Source of the DNA: Microbacterium galbinum
GTDB taxonomy: Bacteria; Actinomycetota; Actinomycetes; Actinomycetales; Microbacteriaceae
Direction of reading: 5' to 3'
Length of the DNA: 64,000 nucleotides
Assembly (NCBI RefSeq): GCF_023101185.1
Contig: NZ_CP078077.1
Coordinates: forward strand, 2,819,630-2,883,629
Below the pieces are notes generated by a model. It was not told the origin of the DNA and did not search any database. It was given only the letters and a program-made list of their open reading frames with translations. Position numbers and translations under genes: made by a program. Shown here one piece after another: positions 16,254 through 24,917 of the stretch; position 1 is the first letter of the stretch; every line of letters begins with the position of its first letter.

Positions 16254-16751
16254 ATGCGCAGACCGCTCCCCGTCACTCCCGCGCCCGGTCAGGAATCGGT
16301 GTGGGACTACCCGCGACCGCCTCGAGTGGAAGCGGTGGCGGCACGCGTGACGATCCGGCTCGGCGGCGAACTGATCGCGGACACGCACCGGGCGATGAGA
16401 GTGCTCGAGACGAGCCACCCGCCGGTCTACTACCTCCCGATCGCCGACTTCGCACCGGGTGCGCTCACCGACGCGGCCGGTTCGTCGTTCTGCGAGTTCA
16501 AGGGCGCAGCGCGCTATCTCGATGTCCACGGCGGAGGTGTCGTGCGCGCGGGCGCCGCATGGAACTACCCTGATCCGACGCGGGGTTTCGAAGCGCTCGA
16601 GGATCGCGTCGCCGTGTACGCCGGGCCCATGGACGAGTGCACGGTCGGCGGAGAGATCGTCGTCCCGCAGCCCGGTGGTTTCTACGGCGGCTGGGTCACG
16701 TCGGCCGTGGTGGGTCCGTTCAAGGGGATCCCGGGCTCGATGGGCTGGTAG
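16254..16751 (+). CDS. DUF427 domain protein
   Basis: 165 aa, a single DUF427 domain with typical motifs: a T-H-R-A-M-R-V-L-E-T-S-H-P-P-V-Y-Y-L-P stretch near residues 43-61, F-C-E-F-K-G-A-A, and A-W-N-Y-P-D-P. The fold is a beta barrel of unproven function. A TACAGT box lies 6 nt before the ATG, suggesting leaderless transcription. It is divergent from the LON-domain gene with about 50 bp between starts. Confidence 0.85.
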   Translation: MRRPLPVTPAPGQESVWDYPRPPRVEAVAARVTIRLGGELIADTHRAMRVLETSHPPVYYLPIADFAPGALTDAAGSSFCEFKGAARYLDVHGGGVVRAGAAWNYPDPTRGFEALEDRVAVYAGPMDECTVGGEIVVPQPGGFYGGWVTSAVVGPFKGIPGSMGW

Positions 16752-16768
16752 TTCCCGCCCGCCGACGA

Positions 16769-18082
16769 TCAGAACGCCCGCAGGTTCGCCTGCAGCCCGC
16801 CGTCCGCGTACTCACGGCGCAGGATGCCGCGCCGACGGAGGATCGGCACCAGCTCGTCGAGCGTGCGGTGCAGGGTCACCGGGTGGAAATCGCCCCAGAG
16901 CAGTACGCCGTCGTTGCCCCACTCGCCGAGCTCCTCGATCAGGTCGGCGAACTCCGCCGCCGTACCCACGAAGCCGCTCCGATCGCTGATGCGTCCGGCG
17001 CGGACGAGGGCGGTGAGGTGCGCGCGCAGGGGGGCGTCCTCGCCGCGGTCGCCGATCAGCCGCTGGATGCTTCCGCGTGACACGTGTGCGCCGAAGATCG
17101 ACAGATCGAGCGGGCGATCGAGGTCGAGTCCGGTGAGATCGGTCTCGAGGTCGCTCGACTGCTTGCGTGCGATCTGCTCGAGGGCGGCGTCATCGGGATG
17201 GGCCGAGGCGGCGACGATCCGGTCTGCCTCCTCGGGCGACGAGACGATGACGGGCTGGATGGCGAACAGGATCTTGATGTCCTCCGGGCGGCGTCCGCGT
17301 TCGATCGCCGCATCGTGGATCTTCTTCCGATACGCGCGCACCGACTTCTCGTTCAGCGGCGCGAGCGCGAGCTGCACGTCGGAGTTCGCGCCCGCGAAGC
17401 CGAGGCCGCGGCCCGATCCGCCCGGCGACACGATCGCCGGTTCGCCGTCGGTGAAGGGGATCGCGTTGAGCGGCCCGTCGAAGGAGTAGTACTCGCCGCG
17501 GTGCTGTACCGGGCGCAGCTTCGAGCCGTCGGCATAGACATCGCTGTCACGATCGAGCACGAGGGCTCCGTCGTCCCAGCTGCGCCAGAGCGCGCGGATG
17601 CCGTCGAGCCATTCCTCTGCGCGGTCGTAGGCCTCGTCGTGCCCGAGCTGCGCCGCGCCGGAGAAGTGACGGGCGCTCCCGGTGTCGGTGACGACGTTGA
17701 GACCGAGGCGATGTCCGCTCAGATGCTGGAGCGTGGCGAACTGGCGGGCCGACGTGAACGGCAGGGACGCCGCGGGATTCACCGTGGGCACCACGCCGAG
17801 ATGCTTCGTCGCCTGGAACAGGTAGGGGGCGAGCAGCAGAGGGTCGTGCTTGGGCCCACCGAAGGCGTGGCGCACCCGCAGATCGATCGTCGAGGGCGAT
17901 CCGAGCGAGGGGCCGTCCTCGATGATCACCAGATCGAATCCGGCCTGCTCGAGCGTGCGCGCCGCTTCCTGGTAGATCTCGGGTCGTGTCCAGTCGTAGT
18001 CCCAATCGAGCGACGGGTAGCCCCAGCCCTGCGGTCCGAAGCCGCGCGCGAGGAACCAGCCGAAGTGCTGCGGGCGGCTCAT
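16769..18082 (-). CDS. FMN-dependent LLM-class monooxygenase (NtaA/SnaA/DszA/DmoA clade)
   Basis: Bacterial luciferase-like flavin monooxygenase that needs a separate FMN reductase, 437 aa, the normal length for this clade. Typical features are the N-terminal P-S-L-D-W-D-Y-D, F-D-L-V-I-I-E-D, V-P-T-V-N-P-A-A-S-L-P-F and G-L-N-V-V-T-D. Members cleave C-S or C-N bonds in sulfur or amino compounds. The start at 18082 overlaps the upstream PLP enzyme's stop by 4 nt (ATGA). With a sulfhydrylase in the same operon, use of an organosulfur compound is a reasonable inference. No FMN reductase gene is nearby. Confidence 0.88.
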   Translation of the reverse strand: MSRPQHFGWFLARGFGPQGWGYPSLDWDYDWTRPEIYQEAARTLEQAGFDLVIIEDGPSLGSPSTIDLRVRHAFGGPKHDPLLLAPYLFQATKHLGVVPTVNPAASLPFTSARQFATLQHLSGHRLGLNVVTDTGSARHFSGAAQLGHDEAYDRAEEWLDGIRALWRSWDDGALVLDRDSDVYADGSKLRPVQHRGEYYSFDGPLNAIPFTDGEPAIVSPGGSGRGLGFAGANSDVQLALAPLNEKSVRAYRKKIHDAAIERGRRPEDIKILFAIQPVIVSSPEEADRIVAASAHPDDAALEQIARKQSSDLETDLTGLDLDRPLDLSIFGAHVSRGSIQRLIGDRGEDAPLRAHLTALVRAGRISDRSGFVGTAAEFADLIEELGEWGNDGVLLWGDFHPVTLHRTLDELVPILRRRGILRREYADGGLQANLRAF

Positions 18083-19374
18083 GCGACGACCTCCCGAACG
18101 GTCTCGAGCACGCGCGACAGATCGGCGATGAGGTCGTCGATGTCCTCGATGCCGATCGAGAGGCGCAGGGTACCCGGGTGCACGCCGAGCGCGAGACGCT
18201 CGTCCTCGGTGCGGTGGGAGTGGCTGGTCGTGCCCGGATGCAGCACCAGGGAGCGGACGTCGCCGATGTGCGTCATGTGGATGAACACGCCGACGCTCTC
18301 GACGAAGTCGCGTGCGGCGGGGAGGCCTCCGCGGAGGGTGACGGTGAAGATGGAGCCGAACCCGCCCTGGAGGTAGCGCGCCGCGGTCGCGTGATCGGGG
18401 TGGGTGGGGAGACCGGCGTAGTCCACCCGCTCGACCTCGGGATGCTCCGACAGCCATTCGGCGACCGCTTGGGCGTTGCGCGACTGCCGTTCGACCCGCA
18501 GTCCGAGCGTCTCGACGCCCTGACCGATGAGGAAGGCGTTGAGCGGGGAGGGTGAGGCACCGAATCGAGGAGCCACGCTCTCCCGGGCGTACGCGATCCG
18601 CGCGTTCCCACCGTGCCGTGCGGCGACACTCGGCTCGCCGTTGCGGCCCGGGAGAACGAGATGGGGAGCATTGTGTCCGGCGACCGCCGGGTCGAAGCGG
18701 CCGTCGTCGACGATCACACCGCCGAGCACCGAGCCGTGCCCGGCCAGGAACTTCGAGGCGGAGTGCACCACGATCGCCGCTCCGTGCTCGAGCGGACGCA
18801 CGAGGAACGGCGTCGCGAGCGTGTTGTCCACGATCAACGGGATCGCCGACTCGTCGGCGACCGCGCTCACCACGGCGATGTCGAGGATGTCGTTGCGGGC
18901 GTTGGCGATCGACTCGGCGAACAGGGCCCGGGTGTTCGGACGGATGGCGGCGCGCCAGGCATCCGGATCGGCGATGTCGTCGACGAACGTCGTCTCGATC
19001 CCCAAGCGGGAGAGATTGTCGAGGAAGAGGCCGCGACTTCCCTCGTAGATGTGCGTCGACGAGACGATGTGGTCGCCGGCGCCCGCGACCGTCAGAAGGG
19101 CGGTCACGACCGCCGCCTGACCGCTCGCGACGAGCAAGGCGTCCGCCCCGGACTCGAGCGCGGCGATCTGCCGCTCCACGGCCCGAACGGTCGGATTGCC
19201 CGTGCGGGTGTAGCCGAAGCCGGCGCCGGTGCCGAAGTGATCGGCGGCGTGATCGAAGTCGTCGAACTCGAAGCCGGCGGTCAGGTAGATCGGCGTCGCG
19301 CGCGCAGCGGCGGAGTCTCGCGTCCTCGCGGCGTGCACGGCGCGAGTCGCGAAGCGGGCGTGGTCGGCGGTCAT
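18079..19374 (-). CDS. O-acetylhomoserine/O-succinylhomoserine sulfhydrylase-type PLP enzyme
   Basis: Cys/Met-metabolism PLP-dependent enzyme, 431 aa, the length of MetY-type O-acetylhomoserine aminocarboxypropyltransferase. The start at 19374 gives [15 protein letters not shown], a usual N-terminus. The PLP lysine is in [11 protein letters not shown], with G-Y-T-R-T-G-N-P-T upstream and L-x-V-H-P-G-T-T-S-H near the C-terminus. It would put sulfide (or another thiol) onto an activated homoserine. It is first in an operon with the flavin monooxygenase. Its exact substrate, and whether it is the cell's main MetY, are not certain. Confidence 0.88.
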   Translation of the reverse strand: MTADHARFATRAVHAARTRDSAAARATPIYLTAGFEFDDFDHAADHFGTGAGFGYTRTGNPTVRAVERQIAALESGADALLVASGQAAVVTALLTVAGAGDHIVSSTHIYEGSRGLFLDNLSRLGIETTFVDDIADPDAWRAAIRPNTRALFAESIANARNDILDIAVVSAVADESAIPLIVDNTLATPFLVRPLEHGAAIVVHSASKFLAGHGSVLGGVIVDDGRFDPAVAGHNAPHLVLPGRNGEPSVAARHGGNARIAYARESVAPRFGASPSPLNAFLIGQGVETLGLRVERQSRNAQAVAEWLSEHPEVERVDYAGLPTHPDHATAARYLQGGFGSIFTVTLRGGLPAARDFVESVGVFIHMTHIGDVRSLVLHPGTTSHSHRTEDERLALGVHPGTLRLSIGIEDIDDLIADLSRVLETVREVVA

Positions 19375-19443
19375 GCGATGCCTCTCGATGATTCGGGTGA
19401 ACAGTAGAGTGTCACGGCGCGTCATCGGGCGCCGAAGCGGTGG

Positions 19444-19449
19444 TAACCT
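19444..19449 (+). promoter_or_regulatory. -10 box of the leu leader
   Basis: TAACCT lies exactly 6 nt before the ATG of the leader peptide, so the leader mRNA would start at or next to the start codon. No strong -35 box is seen at 17 nt. Confidence 0.45.
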
Positions 19450-19455
19450 GACGTC

Positions 19456-19503
19456 ATGCGGATCGTGCTCCTTCTTAGCGGCCGCGACGAGACCTCGTTC
19501 TGA
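19456..19503 (+). CDS. leucine-rich leader peptide of leuCD (15 aa)
   Basis: A 15-codon reading frame, [15 protein letters not shown], ends 58 nt before leuC. Three Leu codons in a row (CTC CTT CTT) include two CTT codons, which are rare in such a GC-rich genome. A perfect 10-bp hairpin begins inside its last third. A biosynthetic-operon leader peptide with runs of the end-product amino acid is the hallmark of attenuation, here by leucyl-tRNA supply. Confidence 0.7.
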   Translation: MRIVLLLSGRDETSF

Positions 19504-19520
19504 GCCCCTCCTCGTCGCGG
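19482..19520 (+). promoter_or_regulatory. attenuator hairpin in the leu leader
   Basis: CCGCGACGAG (19482-19491) pairs perfectly with CTCGTCGCGG (19511-19520). The 5' arm lies just downstream of the Leu codons, so a stalled ribosome would affect it. A competing short hairpin ACGA/TCGT (19487-19490, 19495-19498) is possible, and CTCCT at 19508-19512 is complementary to the leuC Shine-Dalgarno AGGAG at 19550-19554. No T-run follows, so control could act on translation rather than termination. Confidence 0.6.
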
Positions 19521-19561
19521 AGTCCATCGTGGGCCGAACCGCCAGCTTCAGGAGAAGAGCC

Positions 19562-21001
19562 ATGAACACCCCCGCAGTCGACGTCGATTCCTCACGCCCG
19601 AGAACCCTGGCCGAGAAGGTCTGGGACGACCACCTGGTCGTCAAGGGCGAGAACGGTGAGCCGGATCTCATCTACATCGACCTGCACCTCGTGCACGAGG
19701 TCACCAGTCCGCAGGCCTTCGACGGTCTGCGCTCGGAAGGGCGACCGCTGCGCCGCCTCGACCTCACGATCGCCACGGAGGACCACAACACTCCGACGTG
19801 GGAGATCGACAAGCCGATCGCCGATCTCACCAGCCGCACCCAGATCGAGACGCTGCGCCGCAACGCCGCCGAGTTCGGAGTCCGCCTGCACTCCCTGGGA
19901 GACGCCGAGCAGGGGATCGTCCACGTGGTCGGCCCGCAACTCGGACTCACCATGCCGGGCATCACGGTCGTCTGCGGCGACTCGCACACCTCGACCCACG
20001 GTGCCTTCGGCGCCATGGCCTTCGGCATCGGTACGAGCGAGGTCGAGCACGTCATGGCGACCCAGACGCTGCCCCTGAAGCCGTTCAAGACGATGGCGAT
20101 CAACGTCGAGGGAACGCTGCGACCCGGCGTCACCGCCAAGGACATCATCCTCGCCGTGATCGCGAAGATCGGCACCGGCGGTGGCCAGGGCTACGTGCTC
20201 GAGTACCGCGGCAGCGCGATCCGCGCCCTCTCGATGGAGGGGCGCATGACGATCTGCAACATGTCGATCGAGGCAGGTGCCCGCGCCGGGATGGTCGCAC
20301 CCGACCAGACGACCTTCGACTACCTCGAGGGGCGTCCGCACGCTCCGAAGGGCCAGGACTGGGAGGATGCCGTCACCTACTGGCGCACGTTGCCCTCCGA
20401 CGACGGGGCCGCCTTCGACGCCGAGGTGTTCATCGACGCCGACGACCTCGAGCCGTTCGTGACCTGGGGCACCAACCCCGGACAGGGAAGTTCGCTCTCG
20501 GCGGCGGTGCCGGATCCCGCCGCGATCACCGATCCGAACGAGCGCGCCGCCGCGGAGCGCGCACTCGAGTACATGGACCTCACGCCGGGGACGCCTCTCA
20601 AGGAGGTGCCGGTGGATGCCGTCTTCATGGGGTCGTGCACGAACAGCCGCATCGAGGACCTGCGCGCCTTCGCATCGATCATCGAGGGCAAGAAGAAGGC
20701 GGACGGGGTGCGCGTGATGGTGGTGCCGGGCTCGGCGCGCGTACGCCTCGAGGCCGAGGCCGAGGGGCTCGACCGGATCATCAAGGACTTCGGCGCCGAG
20801 TGGCGTTTCGCCGGGTGCTCGATGTGCCTGGGCATGAACCCCGACCAGCTGGCACCGGGGGAGCGCTGCGCATCGACCTCGAACCGCAACTTCGAAGGCA
20901 GGCAGGGCAAGGGCGGGCGCACGCACCTCGTGTCGCCCCTCGTCGCGGCGGCCACGGCCATCCGCGGAACCCTGTCGAGCCCGAGCGATCTGGAGGTCTG
21001 A
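19562..21001 (+). CDS. leuC: 3-isopropylmalate dehydratase large subunit
   Basis: With LeuD, isomerises 2-isopropylmalate to 3-isopropylmalate in leucine synthesis; it carries a 4Fe-4S cluster. 479 aa from the ATG at 19562, which has AGGAGAAG 4 nt upstream. Aconitase-family signatures are visible: [15 protein letters not shown] near 135-150, G-S-C-T-N-S-R near 360, and C-S-M-C-L-G-M-N near 420, giving the three cluster cysteines. leuD starts 2 nt after its stop. It is probably controlled by the leader peptide upstream. Confidence 0.97.
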   Translation: MNTPAVDVDSSRPRTLAEKVWDDHLVVKGENGEPDLIYIDLHLVHEVTSPQAFDGLRSEGRPLRRLDLTIATEDHNTPTWEIDKPIADLTSRTQIETLRRNAAEFGVRLHSLGDAEQGIVHVVGPQLGLTMPGITVVCGDSHTSTHGAFGAMAFGIGTSEVEHVMATQTLPLKPFKTMAINVEGTLRPGVTAKDIILAVIAKIGTGGGQGYVLEYRGSAIRALSMEGRMTICNMSIEAGARAGMVAPDQTTFDYLEGRPHAPKGQDWEDAVTYWRTLPSDDGAAFDAEVFIDADDLEPFVTWGTNPGQGSSLSAAVPDPAAITDPNERAAAERALEYMDLTPGTPLKEVPVDAVFMGSCTNSRIEDLRAFASIIEGKKKADGVRVMVVPGSARVRLEAEAEGLDRIIKDFGAEWRFAGCSMCLGMNPDQLAPGERCASTSNRNFEGRQGKGGRTHLVSPLVAAATAIRGTLSSPSDLEV

Positions 21002-21003
21002 TC

Positions 21004-21600
21004 ATGGAGAAGTTCACCACCCACACCGGCATCGCCGCTCCTCTGAAGCGGTCGAACGTCGACACCGACCAGATCATCCCCGCCGTCTTCCTCAAGCGGG
21101 TCACCAAGACCGGCTTCGAGGACGCGCTGTTCCACGGCTGGCGGCAGGACCCCGAGTTCGTGCTCAACCAGCCGTCGTATCAGGGCGCCTCCGTGCTGCT
21201 GGCCGGCCCCGATTTCGGCACAGGCTCGAGCCGTGAGCACGCCGTCTGGGCGCTGCGCGACTTCGGCTTCAAAGTCGTGCTCAGCCCGCGCTTCGCCGAC
21301 ATCTTCCGCGGCAACTCGGGTAAGCAGGGCTTGCTCGCCGCAACGATCTCCGAAGAGGATCTCGAGCGTTTCTGGGCCGAGATCGAGCGGAATCCCGGGG
21401 TTCGGATGACCGTCGACCTCGAGGCGCGCACCGCGTCGATCGGCGACATCCAGGCCGAGATCGGTATCGACGATTACACTAGATGGCGGCTCCTCGAAGG
21501 GCTCGATGACATCGGGCTCACGCTGCGCAACGAAGACAAGATCGCGCAGTTCGAGGCCCGTCGCGAGTCGTGGCGGCCCCGGACCCTTCCCGTTCAGTAA
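21004..21600 (+). CDS. leuD: 3-isopropylmalate dehydratase small subunit
   Basis: Small (swivel) subunit of isopropylmalate isomerase, 198 aa, normal length. The N-terminus reads [20 protein letters not shown], and the substrate region is [10 protein letters not shown] near residues 75-84. It lies 2 nt after leuC and must be co-translated with it. Confidence 0.97.
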   Translation: MEKFTTHTGIAAPLKRSNVDTDQIIPAVFLKRVTKTGFEDALFHGWRQDPEFVLNQPSYQGASVLLAGPDFGTGSSREHAVWALRDFGFKVVLSPRFADIFRGNSGKQGLLAATISEEDLERFWAEIERNPGVRMTVDLEARTASIGDIQAEIGIDDYTRWRLLEGLDDIGLTLRNEDKIAQFEARRESWRPRTLPVQ

Positions 21601-21610
21601 CGCGGTGGAG

Positions 21611-21633
21611 GCGGGTGGCTGAGGGGCACCCGC
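21611..21633 (+). terminator. weak hairpin between leuD and murA
   Basis: GCGGGTG (21611-21617) pairs with CACCCGC (21627-21633), 10 nt after the leuD stop. The stem is only 7 bp and no T-run follows, so it may reduce rather than end read-through into murA. Confidence 0.35.
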
Positions 21634-21665
21634 CCCGAACACAGTGAACTGAAGTGAGGCTCCGA

Positions 21666-23033
21666 ATGACGACACCCGTGCGCGACGCTCTTCCGGACGG
21701 AGTCCCCGCACTCACCGGAGACGTCCTCGCGATTCGAGGCGGACGCCCGCTGCGCGGCCGCGTCGACGTCAAGGGGGCGAAGAACCTCGCCACCAAGGCG
21801 ATGGTCGCCTCCCTCCTCGGTGAGACCGTCAGCACCCTCCGCGACGTGCCAGCGATCAGCGACGTCGCGGTCGTCCGCTCCCTCCTCGAGGTGCACGGCG
21901 TGCGCGTGTCCGAGGGCGACGAGCCCGGTGCGCTCGTCTTCGACCCGAGCGACGTCGAGTCGGCCCACTTCGAGGAGATCGACGCCCACGCCGGTGCATC
22001 GCGCATCCCGATCCTCTTCTGCGGCCCGCTCCTGCACCGTCTCGGTCAGGCGTTCATCCCCGACCTCGGCGGGTGCCGCATCGGCGACCGCCCCATCGAC
22101 TTCCACCTCGACGCGCTCCGCAAGTTCGGCGCCGTCGTCGAGAAGCTCCCCAGCGGCATCCGTCTGTCGACCCCCAACGGTCGCCTGCACGGCGCGAACA
22201 TCCACCTCCCGTACCCGAGCGTCGGCGCGACCGAGCAGGTCCTGCTGACGGCCGTGCGGGCGGAGGGCGTGACGGAGCTGCGCAACGCGGCGATCGAGCC
22301 CGAGATCATGGATCTCATCGCTGTGCTCCAGAAGATGGGCGCGATCATCTCGTACGAGCCCAACCGGGTCATCGTCATCGAGGGCGTCGAGAAGCTCCGC
22401 GGCTACGACCACCGGTCGATCTTCGACCGCAACGAGGCGGCTTCCTGGGCCTCCGCCGCTCTGGCGACCGACGGCGAGATCTTCGTCGGCGGCGCGAAGC
22501 AGCAGGAGATGCTGACCTTCCTCAACGTCTTCCGCAAGGCGGGCGGATGGTTCGACATCCAGGAGGACGGCATCCTCTTCCGTCGTGAAGGCGAGCTGCG
22601 CCCCGTGGTCGTCGAGACCGACGTCCACCCCGGCTTCATGACCGACTGGCAGCAGCCCCTCGTGGTCGCCCTCACCCAGGCCAACGGCCGGTCGGTCGTG
22701 CACGAGACGGTGTACGAGAACCGCATGGGCTTCACCGAGGCGCTCGTGAAGATGGGCGCCGACATCGTCGTACACCCGCGCGGGCTGCAGGCCGGACCGC
22801 GCCGCGTGCCGCGCCGCGACCTCGAGCAGGCCGCCGTCATCACGGGGCCGACCCCGCTGCACGGCGCCGACATCGTCGTGCCCGACCTCCGGGGCGGGTA
22901 CAGCCACGTGATCGCGGCGCTCACCGCTTCCGGCGAGTCCAAGGTCTCGGGGGTCGACATCCTCAGCCGCGGCTACGAGAAGTTCCTCGCGAAGCTCGAC
23001 GCGCTCGGCGCCGACTTCGACGTCCTCCGGTGA
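21666..23033 (+). CDS. murA: UDP-N-acetylglucosamine 1-carboxyvinyltransferase
   Basis: First committed step of peptidoglycan synthesis: transfers enolpyruvate from PEP to UDP-GlcNAc. 455 aa from the ATG at 21666; a GTG four codons earlier is less likely because GTGAGG would then serve as start rather than as ribosome-binding site. The family K-G-A-K-N motif is near residue 36, and the fosfomycin-target cysteine is Cys137 in G-G-C-R-I-G-D-R. It sits between leuD and plsC; the plsC start overlaps its stop by 4 nt. Confidence 0.95.
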   Translation: MTTPVRDALPDGVPALTGDVLAIRGGRPLRGRVDVKGAKNLATKAMVASLLGETVSTLRDVPAISDVAVVRSLLEVHGVRVSEGDEPGALVFDPSDVESAHFEEIDAHAGASRIPILFCGPLLHRLGQAFIPDLGGCRIGDRPIDFHLDALRKFGAVVEKLPSGIRLSTPNGRLHGANIHLPYPSVGATEQVLLTAVRAEGVTELRNAAIEPEIMDLIAVLQKMGAIISYEPNRVIVIEGVEKLRGYDHRSIFDRNEAASWASAALATDGEIFVGGAKQQEMLTFLNVFRKAGGWFDIQEDGILFRREGELRPVVVETDVHPGFMTDWQQPLVVALTQANGRSVVHETVYENRMGFTEALVKMGADIVVHPRGLQAGPRRVPRRDLEQAAVITGPTPLHGADIVVPDLRGGYSHVIAALTASGESKVSGVDILSRGYEKFLAKLDALGADFDVLR

Positions 23034-23794
23034 CGCCGATGCGCAACAGGTCGCCGGAGACGACGCGGCCCAGCATCTTCTGGCCGGTCGCAGTGATCGT
23101 CCTCCCGCTCGTCTCGTTGATCGCGAAGATCCGGGTGAGGAACCCGGAGAAGCTCCCGCGCGACGGGGCGTACGTGCTCGCGCCGAACCACTATTCGGAG
23201 TTCGATCCGCTGATCGTGGCGGTCGCCGTGTGGCGGATCGGACGCGCACCGAGGTTCATGGCGAAGGAGAGCCTCTTCCGTGTGCCGGTTCTCGGATGGA
23301 TCCTGCGCAGGACGGGCATGATCCCCGTGGCGCGTGCGTCGTCGGCCACGGCGGCCAAGCAGACGATGCGGCAGTCGAAGGAGATCGTCGAGCACGGTCG
23401 CGGGGTCATCGTCTACCCCGAGGGCACCCTCACCCGCGATCCAGACCTGTGGCCCATGCGCGGTAAGTCCGGCGCGGTCCGCCTGGCACTGACCGACGGC
23501 ATCCCGCTGATCCCGATGGCCCAGTGGGGCACCCAGGAGATCATGGGCCGGTACCAGAAGGGGCTGAGCCTCTGGCCGCTCCGGAAGCCCGTGGACGTGA
23601 TCGTCGGCGACCCCGTCGACGTCTCCGACCTCCAGGGACGTGGCGGCGACCAGGCCGCCCTGAACGAGGCCACCACGCGGTTGATGAACGCGATCACCGT
23701 TCTGCTCGAAGAACTGCGCGACGAGAAGGCTCCCGCCGAGCGGTGGAACCCGTCGACGCACGGTCAGAAGGAGACGGGGCGCCTTGACTCCTAA
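23030..23794 (+). CDS. plsC: 1-acyl-sn-glycerol-3-phosphate acyltransferase
   Basis: Membrane-associated acyltransferase that makes phosphatidic acid from lysophosphatidic acid, 254 aa. The catalytic N-H-Y-S-E-F-D motif (H-x4-D) is near residues 55-61 and the second motif Y-P-E-G-T-L-T near 128. A hydrophobic N-terminal segment anchors it. GTG start overlaps the murA stop (GTGA), and the gpsA start lies inside its 3' end, so murA-plsC-gpsA-ddl form one coupled unit joining cell-wall and phospholipid synthesis. Confidence 0.9.
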   Translation: MTPMRNRSPETTRPSIFWPVAVIVLPLVSLIAKIRVRNPEKLPRDGAYVLAPNHYSEFDPLIVAVAVWRIGRAPRFMAKESLFRVPVLGWILRRTGMIPVARASSATAAKQTMRQSKEIVEHGRGVIVYPEGTLTRDPDLWPMRGKSGAVRLALTDGIPLIPMAQWGTQEIMGRYQKGLSLWPLRKPVDVIVGDPVDVSDLQGRGGDQAALNEATTRLMNAITVLLEELRDEKAPAERWNPSTHGQKETGRLDS

Positions 23795-24917
23795 GCGAAC
23801 GACGCACCAGGGGCCGCGCGTCGCCGTGATCGGCGCCGGCAGCTGGGGCACGACCTTCGGCAAGATCCTCGCCGACGGCGGCGCCCAGGTCACCATGTGG
23901 GCACGTAGAGCCGAGCTGGCGCAGGAGATCAACGAGGCCAAGCGCAACTCGCGATACCTCCCCGGCATCAACCTTCCGCGGTCGATGGCCGCGACGCATG
24001 AGCTCGCGACCGCGCTCGAGGGCGTCGATCAGGTCTACCTGTCGGTGCCCAGCCAATCGCTGCGCGAGAACCTGAAGGCGTTGCGGCCGCTGCTCGCCGG
24101 CTCGGACGCCAAGATCGTCAGCCTCATGAAGGGCGTCGAGCGCGGCACCGGACTGCGCATGAGCCAGGTCATCCAGCAGGAGCTCCGCTGCGATCCCGAC
24201 CGAGTGGCCGTCGCTTCGGGACCCAACCTCGCGCTCGAGATCGCTCGGGAGCAGCCGACGGCCGCCGTCATCTCGTCGCGCAGCCAGGAGACGGCCGAGA
24301 CGGTCGCCCGCGCCGCGCGCAACGACTACTTCCGCACCTTCGTGAACACCGATGTGATCGGCACCGAGTTCGGCGGAGTGCTCAAGAACCTCATCGCCGT
24401 CGCGATCGGGATCGTCGACGGCGTCGGCTACGGCGAGAACACGAAGGCGTCGATCATCACCCGCGGACTGGTCGAGATGACCGACTTCGCGGTCGCCAAC
24501 GGTGCGCACCCGGAGACCCTCCAGGGGCTGGCGGGACTGGGCGATCTGATCGCGACCTGCCAGTCGCCGTTGAGCCGCAACAATACGGCCGGGCGTCTGC
24601 TCGGCCAGGGGTACAGCTTCCAGGACGTCGTCAAGCAGATGCAGCAGACCGCCGAGGGACTCGCGTCCGTCGCGCCGATCCTGCAGCTGGCACGCGAGTC
24701 CGAGGTGCACATGCCCATCGTCGAACAGGTGAAGATGGTGCTCGACGGCAAGATGAGCCCGCGCGACATCGCACCCCACCTGACGACGGACGACGACACC
24801 CCGCAGGGGGAGAGGACCAACCATGGACAAGCAGACGGTGGTGGTGCTGTTCGGAGGGCGCTCCAGCGAGCATTCGATCAGTTCCGCAACGGCGGGCGGA
24901 GTGCTGGGCGCGATTGA
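23784..24917 (+). CDS. gpsA: glycerol-3-phosphate dehydrogenase [NAD(P)+]
   Basis: Makes sn-glycerol-3-phosphate from dihydroxyacetone phosphate for phospholipids; cytosolic, 377 aa. The Rossmann motif is V-I-G-A-G-S-W-G-T-T at about residues 15-24, with the conserved L-K-N-L-I-A-V-A-I-G-I near 200. TTG start at 23784 overlaps the plsC stop by 11 nt and has AAGGAGA about 9 nt upstream. The last 31 codons run through the start of ddl in another frame (95-nt overlap), making the protein longer than the usual 330-345 aa; the extra tail is Arg/Gly-rich and not part of the family domain. Confidence 0.93.
   Translation: MTPKRTTHQGPRVAVIGAGSWGTTFGKILADGGAQVTMWARRAELAQEINEAKRNSRYLPGINLPRSMAATHELATALEGVDQVYLSVPSQSLRENLKALRPLLAGSDAKIVSLMKGVERGTGLRMSQVIQQELRCDPDRVAVASGPNLALEIAREQPTAAVISSRSQETAETVARAARNDYFRTFVNTDVIGTEFGGVLKNLIAVAIGIVDGVGYGENTKASIITRGLVEMTDFAVANGAHPETLQGLAGLGDLIATCQSPLSRNNTAGRLLGQGYSFQDVVKQMQQTAEGLASVAPILQLARESEVHMPIVEQVKMVLDGKMSPRDIAPHLTTDDDTPQGERTNHGQADGGGAVRRALQRAFDQFRNGGRSAGRD

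Noticed and set aside
19375..19455. SAM or SAH riboswitch ahead of the MetY-type gene
   Set aside because: The stretch is too short and lacks the conserved helices; I saw no match on the minus strand.
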